48,647 nt of DNA, from assembly GCF_027307225.1 (NCBI RefSeq), contig NZ_DAHUXJ010000099.1:1-48647 (forward strand), read 5' to 3'. Source of the DNA: Bradyrhizobium sp. (lineage in GTDB: Bacteria; Pseudomonadota; Alphaproteobacteria; Rhizobiales; Xanthobacteraceae). The translations under genes and the position numbers were made by a program. The notes beneath the pieces were generated by a model. It saw only the letters and a list, made by a program, of their open reading frames with translations. It was not told where the DNA came from and searched no databases. Within the stretch, counting starts at the first letter, position 1. Each line of letters opens with the position of its first letter. Positions 33,340 to 41,764 of this stretch are shown piece after piece.

Positions 33340-33611
33340 GAGTTGGCCTCTTCGCCGGCGAGCAAGGCGTCAAGCTTGCCCGCGCGGTCGAGCGCATACA
33401 ACTCATCGCAGCCGCCGACATGGGTCTGGCCGACGAAAATCTGCGGGAAGGTCGCGCTAGTGCCGGCGCGGTCGTACATCTGTTGACGGTAGTTCGGATC
33501 GGTCGCCGTGCTCAACTCCGTGAAGGCGGCCTTCTTGCGCCTCAACAGCGATACGGCAGCGGAGCAATAGCCGCAGCCGGGACGGGTATAGATTTCGATG
33601 GCGGCGGGCAT
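33336..33611 (-). CDS. grxC: Glutaredoxin 3
   Basis: A 91-aa dithiol glutaredoxin. The redox site CGYC lies in YTRPGCGYCSAAVSLL (about residues 8-23), and the glutathione-binding segments TSATFPQIFVGQTHVGGCDEL contain the cis-proline after a TFP motif and GGCDE. It reduces disulphides with glutathione as donor. ATG 33611. The next gene starts four bases before its stop. Confidence 0.95.
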   Translation of the reverse strand: MPAAIEIYTRPGCGYCSAAVSLLRRKKAAFTELSTATDPNYRQQMYDRAGTSATFPQIFVGQTHVGGCDELYALDRAGKLDALLAGEEANS

Positions 33612-33655
33612 GGCGCGTTCTTCAGGCCGGGTCAGATAGTGACTGGAATCGTCGA

Positions 33656-34516
33656 TTATATGGGATTTCGATGGCTATCCACAACCCGGGCAAACACCAG
33701 CACGTCGACAGCGGCCGCTTTCGCGCGCAGGAGCGCCCGCGCACAAGCGTCCACCGTTGCGCCTGACGTCAGCACGTCGTCGATCAGCACCACGCGGCGT
33801 CCGGCGATCAGATGCTGCCGATCGGCGGCGACCTTGAATGCGCCCTGCACGTTGCTGGCTCGCTGAGGCCGCGACAGCCCTATCTGCTGTTCGGTGGGAC
33901 GGATCCGGCGCAGCGCCTCGGTTGCGAGCGCAACGCCGCTCTCGCCCGCGATGATTCGCGCCAGCGCACCCGATTGATTGTAGCGGCGGCTCCATCCTCG
34001 CCGCCAGTGCAGCGGAACGGGCACGAGCGTGTCGGCACCGTCAAGCAGTTCCCGCCCGGCGCGTGCCATCCAGCGGCCCATCGCCGGCGCCAGGTCGGTG
34101 CGGTCCTGGTATTTCAGGGCGTGTACCAGCTTTCGCGCCACGTCGTCATAGCGCACGGCGGCACGGGCGCGCGTATAGGCGGGCGGATTGGCAATCGCCT
34201 CCATCGAAAGCATGTCGGGTCCGGGATCGTACACAAAGGGAATGCCTAGCCGCGGGCAGAACGGCGGCGCGATGAACGACAGCTTGGCCCAGCAACTAGC
34301 GCAAACGCCTTCACCTTCGACCGGCTCGCGGCAGGACACGCACAGCGTTGGCAAAGCGATGTCGAGCGCGAGTTTGGCGGCGTGCGAGAGTGCACCCCGG
34401 CACGCAGAGAGCGCGCCGTGGAATTGCGCAGCGATAGAGCGGGATGGAGAGGGCCCGGCGTCCATGCGCCGAAGGCTATCGTTGGGCCGGCGGACGCTCA
34501 AGCGGCAAGAAGACAT
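33656..34516 (-). CDS. comF: ComF-family phosphoribosyltransferase-like protein
   Basis: A 286-aa protein. An N-terminal zinc finger (CVSCREPVEGEGVCASCW, about residues 58-75) precedes a phosphoribosyltransferase fold with the PRPP loop VVLIDDVLTSGATVDACARA. ComF proteins are linked to DNA uptake in competent bacteria and are widely kept in others with unknown roles. The start at 34516 gives a long N-terminus with unconserved residues; a later start is likely (for example the MDAGPSPSRS methionine at residue 18). It lies 44 bases upstream of grxC. Confidence 0.88.
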   Translation of the reverse strand: MSSCRLSVRRPNDSLRRMDAGPSPSRSIAAQFHGALSACRGALSHAAKLALDIALPTLCVSCREPVEGEGVCASCWAKLSFIAPPFCPRLGIPFVYDPGPDMLSMEAIANPPAYTRARAAVRYDDVARKLVHALKYQDRTDLAPAMGRWMARAGRELLDGADTLVPVPLHWRRGWSRRYNQSGALARIIAGESGVALATEALRRIRPTEQQIGLSRPQRASNVQGAFKVAADRQHLIAGRRVVLIDDVLTSGATVDACARALLRAKAAAVDVLVFARVVDSHRNPI

Positions 34517-34600
34517 GGAGCGGCCTTGCCGAAACGCCCATCCATCGCTAGCTCAGCAAAGCAACGATTTGCGTTGACCTGACGACGAAGCCGGATCGCC

Positions 34601-34879
34601 ATGTTCAGGGTCATTTTCCCGTACCCCTACCAGATCGAAGTCTCCAGGCTTCGTCAGACAGAATTCGCCAAACTTCTCCGGCACCTCGAGGAGGTGCATC
34701 TGGCCTGGGCGACGGAGTGGAAGCGAAGGCAGGATGATTTCAAGATTGAAAACATTCGCTTCCGCCATGATCCCACCTGGAATAAGCGAATCCTCAGCCT
34801 GCAGGCGGCCCGCGACGGCAGGATCTGGTTCTGGCGGGCCACGCGCGTTTTTCTGACCTGGGGCGTCGCGTCGATCTAG
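34601..34879 (+). CDS. Hypothetical protein, uncertain
   Basis: A 92-aa frame beginning MFRVIFPYPYQIEVSRLRQT with a charged, Trp-containing middle (VHLAWATEWKRRQDDFKIEN). It has no recognised domain and no clear ribosome site. The opposite strand also has an open frame (34553-34768), so one of the two may be a shadow. Kept because the composition looks protein-like and the gap between comF and gcrA would otherwise be empty. Confidence 0.35.
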   Translation: MFRVIFPYPYQIEVSRLRQTEFAKLLRHLEEVHLAWATEWKRRQDDFKIENIRFRHDPTWNKRILSLQAARDGRIWFWRATRVFLTWGVASI

Positions 34880-34885
34880 GACCCG

Positions 34886-35353
34886 CTATCCCCGCGCGAC
34901 TCGCTGGCGAGAGGCTGGCTGGTAGGCAAGCCGGCTATGGCCGGCGCAATAGGGCAGGCCCTCCAGCGGCCGGTCGCCGCAGAAGCAGAAGTCTTCTTCC
35001 CCGGGGCTGTTGATCGGCCAGCGGCACCTCTCTTCGCTCAGTTCAAGCAACGAGCAGTGCTGTTCGCTGTGGATCGTCACGACATCTTCCGCCGGCGCCG
35101 CCTCCGCAAACAACTTGCGCAGGATCCGGTACTGCAGCCTCGGCACGGAGCGCGGGCGGTTTGTCTTCGCTCTCGGCCGTCGTATCTCGGGCTTCTTTTC
35201 CCGGGTCAGATCGAGGCGGGAGAGTTTGCCGATCACGGCGTTGCGGCTCACCCCGATTTCATTGGCGATTTCACGGCACGACAGGCCGGCTGAGAAATGG
35301 ATTTTCAGGATTTCGATGCGTTCGGTCGTCCAGGTCGGTTCCTTGGCGGGCAT
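34886..35353 (-). CDS. GcrA-family cell-cycle regulator
   Basis: A 155-aa member of the GcrA family, which in Caulobacter recruits sigma70 holoenzyme to methylated GAnTC promoters. The N-terminal segment WTTERIEILKIHFSAGLSCR and IANEIGVSRNAVIGKLSRL (residues 7-45) is the helix-turn-helix domain. The C-terminal C/H/W-rich part (SEERCRWPINSPGE, FCFCGDRPLEGLPYC, AGH) is the sigma-interacting region. ATG 35353. Bradyrhizobium encodes more than one GcrA-like protein, so whether this is the main one is unknown. Confidence 0.9.
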   Translation of the reverse strand: MPAKEPTWTTERIEILKIHFSAGLSCREIANEIGVSRNAVIGKLSRLDLTREKKPEIRRPRAKTNRPRSVPRLQYRILRKLFAEAAPAEDVVTIHSEQHCSLLELSEERCRWPINSPGEEDFCFCGDRPLEGLPYCAGHSRLAYQPASRQRVARG

Positions 35354-35436
35354 TTGAAAAGTCCCAAACTATGAGCCGTCACGCCGGCTCCCCCATAGGC
35401 CTCCCAGTCGCCAATCCGTCCCGAATGCCGCGATTC

Positions 35437-35637
35437 TCAGGGCGCCTTGCCGTTGTCGCGGATCGAAAGCAGCCCGTCCTTGATGGCGAGACGGATGCCT
35501 TCCTCAATCAGGGTTCGCGCTACGCCCGGTACACTTGTCCCGTGGGTTCCCTGTCTGACCAGTTTTTCGAGATAGGTGATGGTCGAAAGGGCCAACGTGA
35601 CTGGAACGCGGTCGGTTTCGGCTTTTTCTGTGGCCAT
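35437..35637 (-). CDS. Small ribbon-helix-helix-like hypothetical protein
   Basis: A 66-aa protein starting MATEKAETDRVPVTLALSTI, with YLEKLVRQGTHGTSVPGVAR and TLIEEGIRLAIKDGLLSI. The strand-helix-helix pattern resembles small ribbon-helix-helix DNA-binding proteins, though similarity is weak. A longer frame to 35739 adds 34 residues without support. No toxin partner is adjacent. Confidence 0.55.
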   Translation of the reverse strand: MATEKAETDRVPVTLALSTITYLEKLVRQGTHGTSVPGVARTLIEEGIRLAIKDGLLSIRDNGKAP

Positions 35638-35720
35638 GCAAAACGCTAGCCTCTCACGCGGGTACTGAAAAGTATCTATTAAGAGTCTATTTACACCAGA
35701 AAGGGGCGCCTTGTCAGCCC

Positions 35721-36593
35721 ATGATCGCAAGCCTACCAACCGGCATGGTTACGAACCCGGCCGCCACCCCCGTCCTGTTTGACCGCACTTTGCTGCGCGC
35801 CCGCCTGAACCGGGCGCAACGGCTGGGCCCGGCGACGTTCCTGCTCGATTGCGTCGGCGCCGACATGGCGGAGCGGCTCAGCGCCGTATTGCGCGATTTC
35901 AAAAGCGTCGCCGAGGTTGGATCGCCGGGCGATCAAATCGCGCGCGCACTTGCGGGAAGGTTCGCTCACGTTGCGCACGTCGATCTGCCGGAGCGGGAAT
36001 CCGAGCCGCTTGCACTTGCCGCGCAGTCGCTCGACCTCGCGATTTCCGCGCTCGCGTTTCAGTTCGTGAATGACTTGCCCGGCGTGCTGGTGCAGGTACG
36101 CCGCGCGCTGCGGCCGGACGGACTATTGATGGCGGCGATGGTTGGCGGCGACACACTGATCGAATTGCGGCAGTCGTTCGCCGCAGCCGAAGCTGAACTC
36201 GAAGGCGGCGTGTCGCCGCGCGTTGCGCCGTTTGCCGATCTTCGCGATGTTGGCGCGCTGTTGCAGCGTGCCGGATTCGCGCTCCCCGTCACCGATGTCG
36301 ATCGCGTTGTCGTGCGCTATGACAGCGCATTCAGCCTGATGCAGGACCTGCGGCGGATGGGCGCGGCCAACATCCTGACGGAGCGCCGGCGAACGCCGAC
36401 CCGGCGCACCACGATGTTGCGGATGGCGGAAATCTACCGCGAACGCTTTGCCGAATCCGATGGCCGCGTTCGCGCGACCTTCGATGTCATCTGGCTCTCG
36501 GGCTGGGCGCCGCACGAAAGCCAGCCAAAGCCGCTCAAGCCGGGATCGGCGAAAGCGAGTTTGGAAGAAGCGGTGAAGAAGGGGAGGGCGTAA
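35721..36593 (+). CDS. NDUFAF5/BioC-like SAM methyltransferase
   Basis: A 290-aa protein. FDRTLLRARLNRAQRLGPAT (about 20-39) is the opening of the NDUFAF5-like branch. LSAVLRDFKSVAEVGSPGDQ stands where motif I sits, DLAISALAFQFVNDLPGVLV and LRPDGLLMAAMVGGDTLIEL follow as in BioC/NDUFAF5. NDUFAF5 hydroxylates an arginine of complex I, so a complex I assembly role is plausible. Start ATG 35721 or ATG 35745. It is often seen near comF and grxC in alphaproteobacteria, from memory. Convergent with the MutT gene. Confidence 0.85.
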   Translation: MIASLPTGMVTNPAATPVLFDRTLLRARLNRAQRLGPATFLLDCVGADMAERLSAVLRDFKSVAEVGSPGDQIARALAGRFAHVAHVDLPERESEPLALAAQSLDLAISALAFQFVNDLPGVLVQVRRALRPDGLLMAAMVGGDTLIELRQSFAAAEAELEGGVSPRVAPFADLRDVGALLQRAGFALPVTDVDRVVVRYDSAFSLMQDLRRMGAANILTERRRTPTRRTTMLRMAEIYRERFAESDGRVRATFDVIWLSGWAPHESQPKPLKPGSAKASLEEAVKKGRA

Positions 36594-36605
36594 ACTGCCT
36601 ACTCC

Positions 36606-36685
36606 GTCATTCCGGGGCGCCTCGAAGAGGCGAACCCGGAATCTCGAGATTCCGGGTTCGGTCCTGCGGACCGCCCCGGAATGAC
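36606..36685. repeat. Palindromic intergenic element, type GTCATTCCGG (copy 2)
   Basis: Outer arms GTCATTCCGGGGCG (36606-36619) and CGCCCCGGAATGAC (36672-36685) are perfect. Nested inside, 36631-36660 is a perfect 30-base palindrome centred on CTCGAG. It sits between two convergent genes, so it may act as a terminator hairpin. Confidence 0.85.
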
Positions 36686-36693
36686 GCCATGCG

Positions 36694-37104
36694 TCACATC
36701 AACAGGTCGAGCAGATGCGGGATCAGCGGAAGGTCCGCCGGCGGCATCGGGTAGTCGCGCAGCTTGTTGACGCGGACCCAGGCGAGGTTCTGCCCCTCCT
36801 GCGGGGCCACGTCGCCTTCCCAGCGGCGACAGATGTAAAGCGGCATCAGCAGGTGGAAGTCGTCATAGGCGTGGCTCGCGAATGTGAGCGGCGCAAGGCA
36901 GGCTTCCCTCACGGTGATGCCGAGCTCCTCTTGAAGCTCGCGAATGAGGGTCGCTTCCGGCCGCTCGCCGGGCTCCAGCTTGCCGCCCGGAAATTCCCAC
37001 AGGCCCGCCAATGCCTTGCCTTCCGGTCGCTGCGCAATCAGCACGCGGTTGTCGACGTCGATCAGGGCGCAGGCCACGACCAGGGTCAGTTTGATGTCAG
37101 CCAT
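36694..37104 (-). CDS. mutT: MutT-type 8-oxo-dGTP diphosphatase (Nudix hydrolase)
   Basis: A 136-aa Nudix hydrolase. The Nudix box is complete: GGKLEPGERPEATLIRELQE followed by ELGI (about residues 39-62), within WEFPGGKLEPGE. It removes oxidised dGTP from the nucleotide pool. The start ATG 37104 gives MADIKLTLVVACALIDVDNR. Several Nudix paralogues exist in such genomes, so the substrate is an inference from WEFPGGK and size. Confidence 0.9.
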   Translation of the reverse strand: MADIKLTLVVACALIDVDNRVLIAQRPEGKALAGLWEFPGGKLEPGERPEATLIRELQEELGITVREACLAPLTFASHAYDDFHLLMPLYICRRWEGDVAPQEGQNLAWVRVNKLRDYPMPPADLPLIPHLLDLLM

Positions 37105-37277
37105 GTCTCGCCGTTGCCTGCAACGACCTCAACCAATATTCACGCGACGGCGTTTCACGCTGAGGCCCGTGCTCCATGATTGAGATGAGCCATAGTTGAG
37201 GCCCGTAGGCAACCCGAGCACGATCTTCTGTCTGCCTTCGATAAGCGGCGGTTATCTCATCGCCGCTTCTAGCGAGG

Positions 37278-37988
37278 CTAACAGGTCTTCTTCTGCAAAT
37301 GTTGAATGCAGGTGCACGTCGTGTCCGGGGGGTTGCTGCTGCCATATTTGATATCATAGTACGCCGGACCGCTCGAGTTCGCGGGGCTGTCGGTCGAACA
37401 GCGCGGAAACAGCCAAAAGCTGTCCGCAAGATTTACGGTACCGCTGATCGTATAGCCGAGGTTGGGCGTATAGGCGTAGCTGGCTTCACTCACAATGAAC
37501 GAAACCTGGTCGTTTTGATTGTTGGGATTGTTTGGATTGTTCGCCGTTCCGTTGAGCGATGTTGGCACTGTCAAGGCTCCGTAGGGTGGCGTTGTCGAAC
37601 TGCCAATGCCCGGCCTTCCCGGTCCGAAGCTTGATCCGTCGAACGATCGACTCCATTGAAGGGTCAGGTTGCCACTGGCGTCGCTCGAGATTTCGGAAAC
37701 CGTAATCATGAATTTGTTATTGTTGACGGAATACGGTGCGATGATTGTCGTTGCACCGGTGAGAATGTTCTGCATCGAGGCCGCACTGAGCGACGTGTTC
37801 TGCGTAACCATATCGGCGACGGAGTGTGCAGTCGCGCTGACCTTGACGTTGATCGCCATTCCGTCCCCGAGTTCGACGCCGCCGACCAAAAGCACCAACA
37901 TGAACGGCACCACGATCGCGAACTCCGTCGCTGCCACGGCATCGGCGTCGGTAGAAAATTTCCGCATGCGAAATAGCAGGTTGGTCAT
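37278..37988 (-). CDS. TadE-like pseudopilin/assembly protein
   Basis: A 236-aa protein with a short polar leader followed by AVAATEFAIVVPFMLVLLVG (about residues 17-36), the TadE-type hydrophobic segment with the E of prepilin-like sites. The remainder is extracytoplasmic with Asn-rich linkers (NNPNNPNNQN) and a C-terminal cysteine-rich end. It is the last gene of the tadG-tadE-tadE set, 12 bases after the previous stop. Such proteins support Flp pilus assembly. The core tad secretion genes are not in the window. Confidence 0.8.
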   Translation of the reverse strand: MTNLLFRMRKFSTDADAVAATEFAIVVPFMLVLLVGGVELGDGMAINVKVSATAHSVADMVTQNTSLSAASMQNILTGATTIIAPYSVNNNKFMITVSEISSDASGNLTLQWSRSFDGSSFGPGRPGIGSSTTPPYGALTVPTSLNGTANNPNNPNNQNDQVSFIVSEASYAYTPNLGYTISGTVNLADSFWLFPRCSTDSPANSSGPAYYDIKYGSSNPPDTTCTCIQHLQKKTC

Positions 37989-38000
37989 GGGCTGATACCT

Positions 38001-38591
38001 CTAGGGATTGGCCGGCTCATTCTGGAATGCCGCGGACGCCATGATCAGCCGGCTGCCGTTGGCCTGATTGGCCATGTTGAAGGCGATCGGCCCGAAGAAA
38101 ACCGGCCAGAGATACATCACGCGGACGACGACGATGTCGCCCGCATTTCCAGGATTGAATTGCAAGCTGGCAAGAGATCCGGCGCTGACATTCCCACTGG
38201 CGTCGTAGGTAAACGTCGGCATGGCGGCATTGGCCGAGGACCACTGGGGAGCGACCTGCACGTCGACCATCAAGCCGGCGCAGTTGAACAGGACGTTCGC
38301 ATTATTACAGACGGTCTGGTGAAATGCGGCCACGGCTTGGGCCTGGGTCAGGCTCGCATCCGCTGTCTGCACCTGTCCGGTCAGAATTTGGCGGGCCGAT
38401 GCCCGTACCGCATTTTCAAGCATCGACTGTGCGAAGAAAAGGAGAAACGTCTGGATGAGGGCAGCAATCAGGGCGAGAAACGGCGTGGCGATCAGCGCGA
38501 ACTCGACCGCCGTGGCGCCCTTGCTGTCCCTGGTAAAGGCGCCGAAACGGTTGTGGCGTCTTTTCCCTGCTGTGGTTTCCATTTCGGCCAT
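38001..38591 (-). CDS. TadE-family protein
   Basis: A 196-aa protein starting MAEMETTAGKRRHNRFGAFT, then GATAVEFALIATPFLALIAA, the TadE signature hydrophobic region (about residues 24-43), then an extracytoplasmic part. The longer frame to 38879 overlaps tadG in another reading frame and is not credible; ATG 38591 lies 8 bases past the tadG stop. Probably anchored in the inner membrane by its single helix. A paralogue of the downstream gene at 37278. Confidence 0.85.
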   Translation of the reverse strand: MAEMETTAGKRRHNRFGAFTRDSKGATAVEFALIATPFLALIAALIQTFLLFFAQSMLENAVRASARQILTGQVQTADASLTQAQAVAAFHQTVCNNANVLFNCAGLMVDVQVAPQWSSANAAMPTFTYDASGNVSAGSLASLQFNPGNAGDIVVVRVMYLWPVFFGPIAFNMANQANGSRLIMASAAFQNEPANP

Positions 38592-38599
38592 GGCGCTTC

Positions 38600-40036
38600 T
38601 TATTGCGTGAGGCTGGCGGTGCTTGACGCCACTTTGATGAACAGGTCCGTCAGCGCCTGCGTGATGTTGCCGCCGGTTGTCACGTCGGAGAAGAAGCCGG
38701 GCGAGGCGCACGCTTTCAGATTTGTTGCGATGGTGCCGCTTGAGGAGGTCGGGGTGTCGTAGGGGTCTACCCAGGTCATGTACCAGTTGTCCGTCACCGG
38801 GACATTGGGAGTTTTGAGTTGCAGGTACTCCGTGTAGAGGATCGCGATTTTGATGCCCCGGTTCTTGATGGCCGTGCACGCCGTCGTGTCGAGTGGCTGC
38901 TGGCAGCGCTTGCTACCGGCGAGGCTCGCATTGGGGCAAGCTGAAGCGCCCGAGACGATCTTGTCCTCGACGCCGTCGGTGACAAGGAAAACCACCTCCT
39001 GCGGCGTATCTCCTGCCGAGTTGCTGCCGAGGCCCGGGGTCGGCATGCTGCTGTTGAGGGTTGAGAGCGCGCCGGCGATATTTGTACCGTGGTCAGTGGT
39101 GGGATTGGTCGGGCTTGAGGAAGAGCAGCCAGAAAAGACGCAGTTGTGGTGGTCGACCGCCATCAGCTGAATGTTGGAAACCTTGGTTCCAGCGGTGGTC
39201 GGGGTGGACAGCGTCTGCAGTGTGTTCAAACCTAAGTCGAACGTATAGAGGGCGGCTTTATAGGTCGTGTTGTTCAGGGCCGACATGCACTGCATGACGC
39301 CGCCCGATATGCCCGTCTGCGGGCAGTTCGACCATGTATTGAGCAACTGGTTGACGGCATCCGTCACGAGATCGATCCGCAAGGTGATATTGTTGGCCCG
39401 TGCGACCGAGAGGTTATCGCGCGTCGCGCCCCCGCCGTCGGCAGCGATATTGGTTTCATGACAGGCAAAGCCGCAACTCTTCGACCCACCTGGTTGGCTC
39501 GCGGTGGCCGCGATGAGATTGCTGATGTCGGTCGTGGTTGCGCCGATCGCCATCGACGGCGAGTCGTCCATCAACAGATAGAAATTCATGTTGGGCGCGG
39601 CTGCCGCCTGCGACGTCGCCGAACCGCTGATCGGCCAGGAGGCGGTATTCAGGAGCACCTTGGGAAAATTGTTGAGGGATGCGGCGTTATACGAAACCGA
39701 GACGGTACGCTGAAGTCCCGTATCGGTGACGGTGATCGTCGGCGTCGGTGTCGCCGCCAGGCCGGGAAGACTGTTCGCAACCGACATAAAGATGGCCATG
39801 GCGGTGTCGGAGGCCACCGTATCGGATTGCATCAGCATGGCGGGCCTGACGGCCGCAATTGCTGCGGCGTCGGCGGCCGCGTCCAACTGCTCTTTCTTGC
39901 GCAGCGCCTGGCTGAAATCCAGCGTCATGCCCAACAGGAAGATGATGGGAACGATCGTGAGCGCAAAGATCACGGCGACGTTCGCCTTGCGATTTCCGGC
40001 GAAGCAATACAACCAAGCGCGGAGCATAACCTTCAT
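38600..40036 (-). CDS. TadG-like protein with von Willebrand factor A domain
   Basis: A 478-aa protein. One helix near the N-terminus (ANVAVIFALTIVPIIFLLGM, about residues 18-38) precedes the TadG/Flp-assembly segment DFSQALRKKEQLDAAADAAA. The von Willebrand A-like domain begins near residue 150 with MDDSPSM, a DxSxS metal site, and includes EVVFLVTDGVED. The second half has many Cys and Ser/Thr residues, suggesting an extracytoplasmic location with disulphides. First gene of the set; start ATG 40036 or 40027. Partner of the two TadE genes downstream. Confidence 0.85.
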   Translation of the reverse strand: MKVMLRAWLYCFAGNRKANVAVIFALTIVPIIFLLGMTLDFSQALRKKEQLDAAADAAAIAAVRPAMLMQSDTVASDTAMAIFMSVANSLPGLAATPTPTITVTDTGLQRTVSVSYNAASLNNFPKVLLNTASWPISGSATSQAAAAPNMNFYLLMDDSPSMAIGATTTDISNLIAATASQPGGSKSCGFACHETNIAADGGGATRDNLSVARANNITLRIDLVTDAVNQLLNTWSNCPQTGISGGVMQCMSALNNTTYKAALYTFDLGLNTLQTLSTPTTAGTKVSNIQLMAVDHHNCVFSGCSSSSPTNPTTDHGTNIAGALSTLNSSMPTPGLGSNSAGDTPQEVVFLVTDGVEDKIVSGASACPNASLAGSKRCQQPLDTTACTAIKNRGIKIAILYTEYLQLKTPNVPVTDNWYMTWVDPYDTPTSSSGTIATNLKACASPGFFSDVTTGGNITQALTDLFIKVASSTASLTQ

Positions 40037-40266
40037 CCCAATCGCCGCAGGTCACGGCAGAGGCAATTCCTTGGCATTTCAAAAGTTGAGGACGGAAGAA
40101 GGCGATCGAAGAGCCTCCGCCGCTCGCTCGACGGAACTCTGACGGCCGGCCGTTAAGTAATGCTTACGTGGACCGCGTGAACATGAAGCGGTCGAAAATC
40201 GGGCCAATCTGATCAGGCCGTATCGTTAACCGATGTTAAATGAGTCCGGAAAATTTGTCGTGAACG

Positions 40267-41544
40267 TCACGACCGGTAGTCGCCGTTGATGGCGACATAT
40301 TCCTTGGTGAGGTCGCAGGTCAGAACGCGGTCGCGGCCCTTGCCGAGGCCGAGCGCGACCTTGATCGCGATCTTCGGCTGCTTCATCGCGGCCGAGACTT
40401 CCGCCTCGTCGTAAGAGGGATCGCGCGCGCCGCTTTTCGCAACGCGGATGCCGTTGAAGGAGATCGAGAGCTTGTCGCGGTTGGCGGGTTCGCCGGCCTT
40501 GCCGACCGCCATCACCACGCGGCCCCAATTGGCGTCTTCGCCGGCGATGGCGGTCTTCACCAGCGGCGAGTTGGCGATCGACATTGCGATACGGCGCGCC
40601 GAGGTTTTCGAGACCGCGCCCTCGACCGTGATCTCGACGAGCTTGCGCGCGCCTTCGCCATCGCGCGCCACCTGCTCGGCCAGATTGGCGAGCACCGCAT
40701 GGAAAGCTTTCGCAAACGCCTTCAGGCGCGGATCGCTGGCGCGGCTGATTTTCGGCGCGCCGTGGGCGGCGGCAGCGCCGGTCGCAAAGGCGAGCAGCGT
40801 ATCCGAGGTCGAGGTGTCGCCGTCGATCGTGACGGCGTTGAAACTGTCTTCGACGCCGGCCTTCAGGAGCGATTGCAAGGCGGGCGCGGAGATCGGCGCA
40901 TCGGTGAAGATGAAGGACAGCATGGTCGCCATGTCCGGCGCGATCATGCCGGCGCCCTTGGCCATGCCGTTGATCGTCACCTTGGCCTTGCCGAGCCTGA
41001 CGGTTGCGGTCGCGACCTTCGGGAAGGTGTCGGTGGTCATGATCGCGCGCGCGGCCTCCAACCACGCATCCGGCGCGGTTTTGGCCGCGAGCTCGCCGAG
41101 CACGCCGTCGAACTTGGTGGCGTCGAGCGGTTCGCCGATCACGCCGGTGGAGGCGAGAAACACTTGGCCCGTCTGGCAGCCGACAGCCTTCGCGGCGATT
41201 GAAGCGGTCAGCGACGTCGCCTGCCGGCCAGTCTTGCCGGTGAAGGCGTTGGCATTTCCGGAATTGACGACAAGGGCTCGGGCTAATCCCGTCTTGGAAG
41301 ATTTGCCTGCCTTGGAAGATTTGCCGCCGCCGAGCCTGGCGCGGCACCACTCGACCGGCGCTGAGGCGCATTTCGACTGGGTGAAGACGCCGGCCACCGT
41401 CGTCCCCTTGTCCATGATCGCCAGCAACACGTCGGTGCGGCCCTTGTAGCGGATGCCCGCGGCAGCGGTCGCGAGCGTCACGCCCGCAATCGCAGGCATC
41501 GCGGGGACATCGGTCGGGGCGAGGGGAGAAATGGCGGAGGACAT
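40267..41544 (-). CDS. argJ: Bifunctional ornithine acetyltransferase / N-acetylglutamate synthase
   Basis: A 425-aa enzyme that recycles the acetyl group in arginine synthesis, moving it from N-acetylornithine to glutamate. The self-cleavage site with the nucleophilic threonine is in [15 protein letters not shown]. Other family segments are [21 protein letters not shown] and [18 protein letters not shown] 41544. An unusual duplicated GKSSK segment sits near residue 75. It is transcribed away from the PPIase gene region. Confidence 0.95.
   Translation of the reverse strand: MSSAISPLAPTDVPAMPAIAGVTLATAAAGIRYKGRTDVLLAIMDKGTTVAGVFTQSKCASAPVEWCRARLGGGKSSKAGKSSKTGLARALVVNSGNANAFTGKTGRQATSLTASIAAKAVGCQTGQVFLASTGVIGEPLDATKFDGVLGELAAKTAPDAWLEAARAIMTTDTFPKVATATVRLGKAKVTINGMAKGAGMIAPDMATMLSFIFTDAPISAPALQSLLKAGVEDSFNAVTIDGDTSTSDTLLAFATGAAAAHGAPKISRASDPRLKAFAKAFHAVLANLAEQVARDGEGARKLVEITVEGAVSKTSARRIAMSIANSPLVKTAIAGEDANWGRVVMAVGKAGEPANRDKLSISFNGIRVAKSGARDPSYDEAEVSAAMKQPKIAIKVALGLGKGRDRVLTCDLTKEYVAINGDYRS
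41293..41325. repeat. In-frame 18-base tandem duplication inside argJ
   Basis: CTTGGAAGATTTGCC occurs at 41293-41307 and again at 41311-41325, with an 18-base period. It encodes [11 protein letters not shown] in the ArgJ protein, in a region that looks like a surface loop between GG and TGLARALVV. Confidence 0.85.
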
Positions 41545-41623
41545 GGGAGCGCGCCGGGTGTGGAAATGCGGGAAGCGCTCTCTATCACCTTCGCTCTTAG
41601 GAAGGGAGGGGGCATTAACTCTC

Positions 41624-41750
41624 TCGTCGTCCCCGCGAAAAGCGGGGACCTATAACCAGAGGCGAGAGTTGTTATGCTAACTCGTCGGGCCGCGGTACCC
41701 AAAATACACGCTTGGGGTTATGGGCCCCGGCTCAAGGCCGGGGCGACAAG
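41624..41750. repeat. Composite REP-like element with inverted end units
   Basis: The left unit (41624-41657) carries GTCCCCGC/GCGGGGAC as a hairpin and ends in CCTATAACC. The right unit (41716-41750) begins GGTTATGGG and carries GCCCCGGC/GCCGGGGC as a hairpin. The two units are inverted relative to each other around a 58-base centre. It lies between argJ and the PPIase gene. No REP-associated tyrosine transposase is in the window. Confidence 0.7.
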
Positions 41751-41764
41751 GGCTTTCGGTCCCT

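Noticed and set aside
34553..34768. 71-aa minus-strand frame between comF and gcrA
   Set aside because: It overlaps the 92-aa plus-strand frame. Neither has homology that I recognise and the plus-strand frame is longer, so this one was left out.
38592..38879. N-terminal extension of the TadE frame, up to 292 aa in total
   Set aside because: The extension lies within tadG in another frame and reads as His/Arg/Gln-rich nonsense; ATG 38591 gives a normal TadE.
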